The notes below the pieces were generated by a model. It was not told the DNA's origin, did not search any database, and saw nothing but the letters and a program-made list of their open reading frames with translations. A program made the position numbers and the translations under genes. Below, piece after piece: positions 7,267 to 8,210 of a stretch of 8,210 nt of DNA. Source of the stretch: Pseudomonadota bacterium (GTDB lineage Bacteria > Pseudomonadota > Alphaproteobacteria > Acetobacterales > Acetobacteraceae). Where the stretch lies: contig JAJZEG010000362.1 of assembly GCA_021828605.1 (NCBI GenBank), forward strand, positions 1 to 8,210, written 5' to 3'. Position 1 is the stretch's first letter; each line of letters begins with the position of its first letter.

Positions 7267-8210
7267 TCATGCCACGGGAAAGCAGCCGTCCATTTTTTCA
7301 GCAAGCATCGTTACTTCGTTGACGATATGTCTAGCCAGTTGATCACTCACGCGGTAAATCTGCACAATCATATCGGTAGTGTTCCAGTTTGAAAAATCTT
7401 GCCCGTCATATCTCAAAAGCGGACTATCGATCCACCAACCTGCCTCAGGAGGCACCTGTCCGATCCGTTCCGCAATCTCTTGCCTTTGAGTCTCGTCTAT
7501 GAATCCCATTCTGTTCCCATAATATTTTTTGCTTTCTTTATCTGTGTTCCAATTCACCTGCGTTGGTACCATAGCTCCAACAAAAATCTCAGCCGGGCCT
7601 GATCTATCGTTACTAATCGCGGCTCCCACCATGCTTGGCCAGTTCTTCTTTCGTAAAAGAAGAGGACAGTATTTTGCTCCGGTTGGGTTATCTATCCAAT
7701 TGCCACCATTCCATTCATGCTCCAATTCCCAAGCGCCATTTTTTTTCGATATCCAAGACAACAGCCCGTCCCTGACCTCCGAAAGAAGTTTCGAGAGCAC
7801 TTTCGCCTTAATCCTCACGGATTCATCTCCGATGCGCAAAGTGGCATCAAGATTATTTGCCGAGTGCATGGCAAGATCAACGATCGCCGAGCCGGTCATA
7901 TTGAATTCCTCCTGGGGGGCAAGAGATTTTACAATCGCTTGGTGGAAATGCCGAACGGACCATCTTACATTATCTGCGCGACAATTTTTTTCACAGTCAG
8001 TCAACCATTCTAAGCAAGTCTCAATTCGAGGCAAACTCGGTTCTTGATCAGTCGGGAGCGTCGCAATAGTGGCGTCAGCAGCAATCCACCCGCCGAGAAC
8101 AAATTTTCCATGATGGCGATCCCTTGCTTCGCGACCGTAACTATAGACTGATGGTGGTTCACCTTTCGGGCTCAAATAAAGCAGGCGATAGTCATCTTCT
8201 TCCCTTGTTA
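7267..8210 (-). CDS. Probable PD-(D/E)XK nuclease family protein, 5' end beyond window
   Basis: The frame is open from the right edge (8208) to TGA at 7267, giving 313 visible residues. The N-terminal part lies outside the window. A TTG at 8175 could be read as a start, but the sequence upstream of it (REEDDYRLLYL) is coding-like, so I treat the gene as partial. The visible beginning, YRLLYLSPKGEPPS, followed about 40-70 residues later by IETCLEWLTDCEKNCRAD and RWSVRHFHQAIV, resembles the region after the nuclease core in the PDDEXK_4-type family (motif K/Y-x-LLYLTPDG-x-x-PS, then a W-L helix and a Tyr/His-rich helix). The catalytic D-(D/E)XK residues would be off-window, so nuclease activity cannot be confirmed. 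The rest (about residues 100-313) is soluble, Trp-rich and unrecognised. Single 60-base lines of this gene count 35% (7501), 48% (7741) and 58% (8041) GC, against 73% for one line of shc (3601), suggesting horizontal acquisition. Convergent to nrdB. Confidence 0.55.
   Translation of the reverse strand, partial: TREEDDYRLLYLSPKGEPPSVYSYGREARDRHHGKFVLGGWIAADATIATLPTDQEPSLPRIETCLEWLTDCEKNCRADNVRWSVRHFHQAIVKSLAPQEEFNMTGSAIVDLAMHSANNLDATLRIGDESVRIKAKVLSKLLSEVRDGLLSWISKKNGAWELEHEWNGGNWIDNPTGAKYCPLLLRKKNWPSMVGAAISNDRSGPAEIFVGAMVPTQVNWNTDKESKKYYGNRMGFIDETQRQEIAERIGQVPPEAGWWIDSPLLRYDGQDFSNWNTTDMIVQIYRVSDQLARHIVNEVTMLAEKMDGCFPVA

Noticed and set aside
7529..8047. 172-codon plus-strand open frame opposite the right-edge gene
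   Set aside because: The minus-strand frame is longer, stays open through the window edge and contains recognisable family-like segments. The plus frame is Ser/Phe-rich and lacks a ribosome binding site.
1..8210. CRISPR arrays, insertion sequences, tRNA genes or att-like direct repeats
   Set aside because: No regularly spaced repeats, transposase frames, tRNA cloverleaf (other than the tmRNA) or long direct repeats were seen by eye.

Overview
The window looks like a chromosomal segment from an alphaproteobacterium. Three features point that way: a 5-aminolevulinate synthase (C4/Shemin haem route), a circularly permuted two-piece tmRNA gene, and high-GC genes rich in GCG/GCC codons. A squalene-hopene cyclase and the flavin-dependent thymidylate synthase ThyX fit Rhodospirillales/Acetobacteraceae-like bacteria, but that finer placement is an inference.

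Layout. The left third is on the minus strand: hemA (its last few codons run off the left edge) lies downstream of thyX. The 112-base gap between them carries an 11-base C homopolymer. Right of thyX, on the plus strand, is the ssrA (tmRNA) gene. It is read as acceptor piece with encoded CCA, an 8-base spacer, then the coding piece with the tag ANDNFEAFAIAA. The plus strand continues with squalene-hopene cyclase (shc), a closely spaced membrane fatty-acid-hydroxylase/sterol-desaturase-type enzyme, an enoyl-CoA hydratase, and class I ribonucleotide reductase beta subunit (nrdB). nrdB has a recognisable sigma70-type promoter whose -10 element sits inside an NrdR-box palindrome. After nrdB come two overlapping inverted repeats, then a convergent minus-strand gene that runs off the right edge. 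That gene is clearly lower in GC and resembles the C-terminal part of a PD-(D/E)XK nuclease family protein. It may mark the edge of an accessory or defence-type region.

How the genes fit together. thyX (dTMP) and nrdB (deoxyribonucleotides) both serve DNA precursor supply, but they are not in one operon. shc makes the hopanoid skeleton. The adjacent di-iron histidine-cluster enzyme could modify hopanoids or hydroxylate fatty acids, so the pair looks like a small membrane-lipid operon. The enoyl-CoA hydratase, 77 bases further on, may be co-transcribed and has its own strong ribosome binding site. Most of the window is ordinary housekeeping sequence. The less explained parts are the shc partner enzyme, the NrdR-controlled promoter, the homopolymer tract and the atypical right-edge nuclease-like gene.
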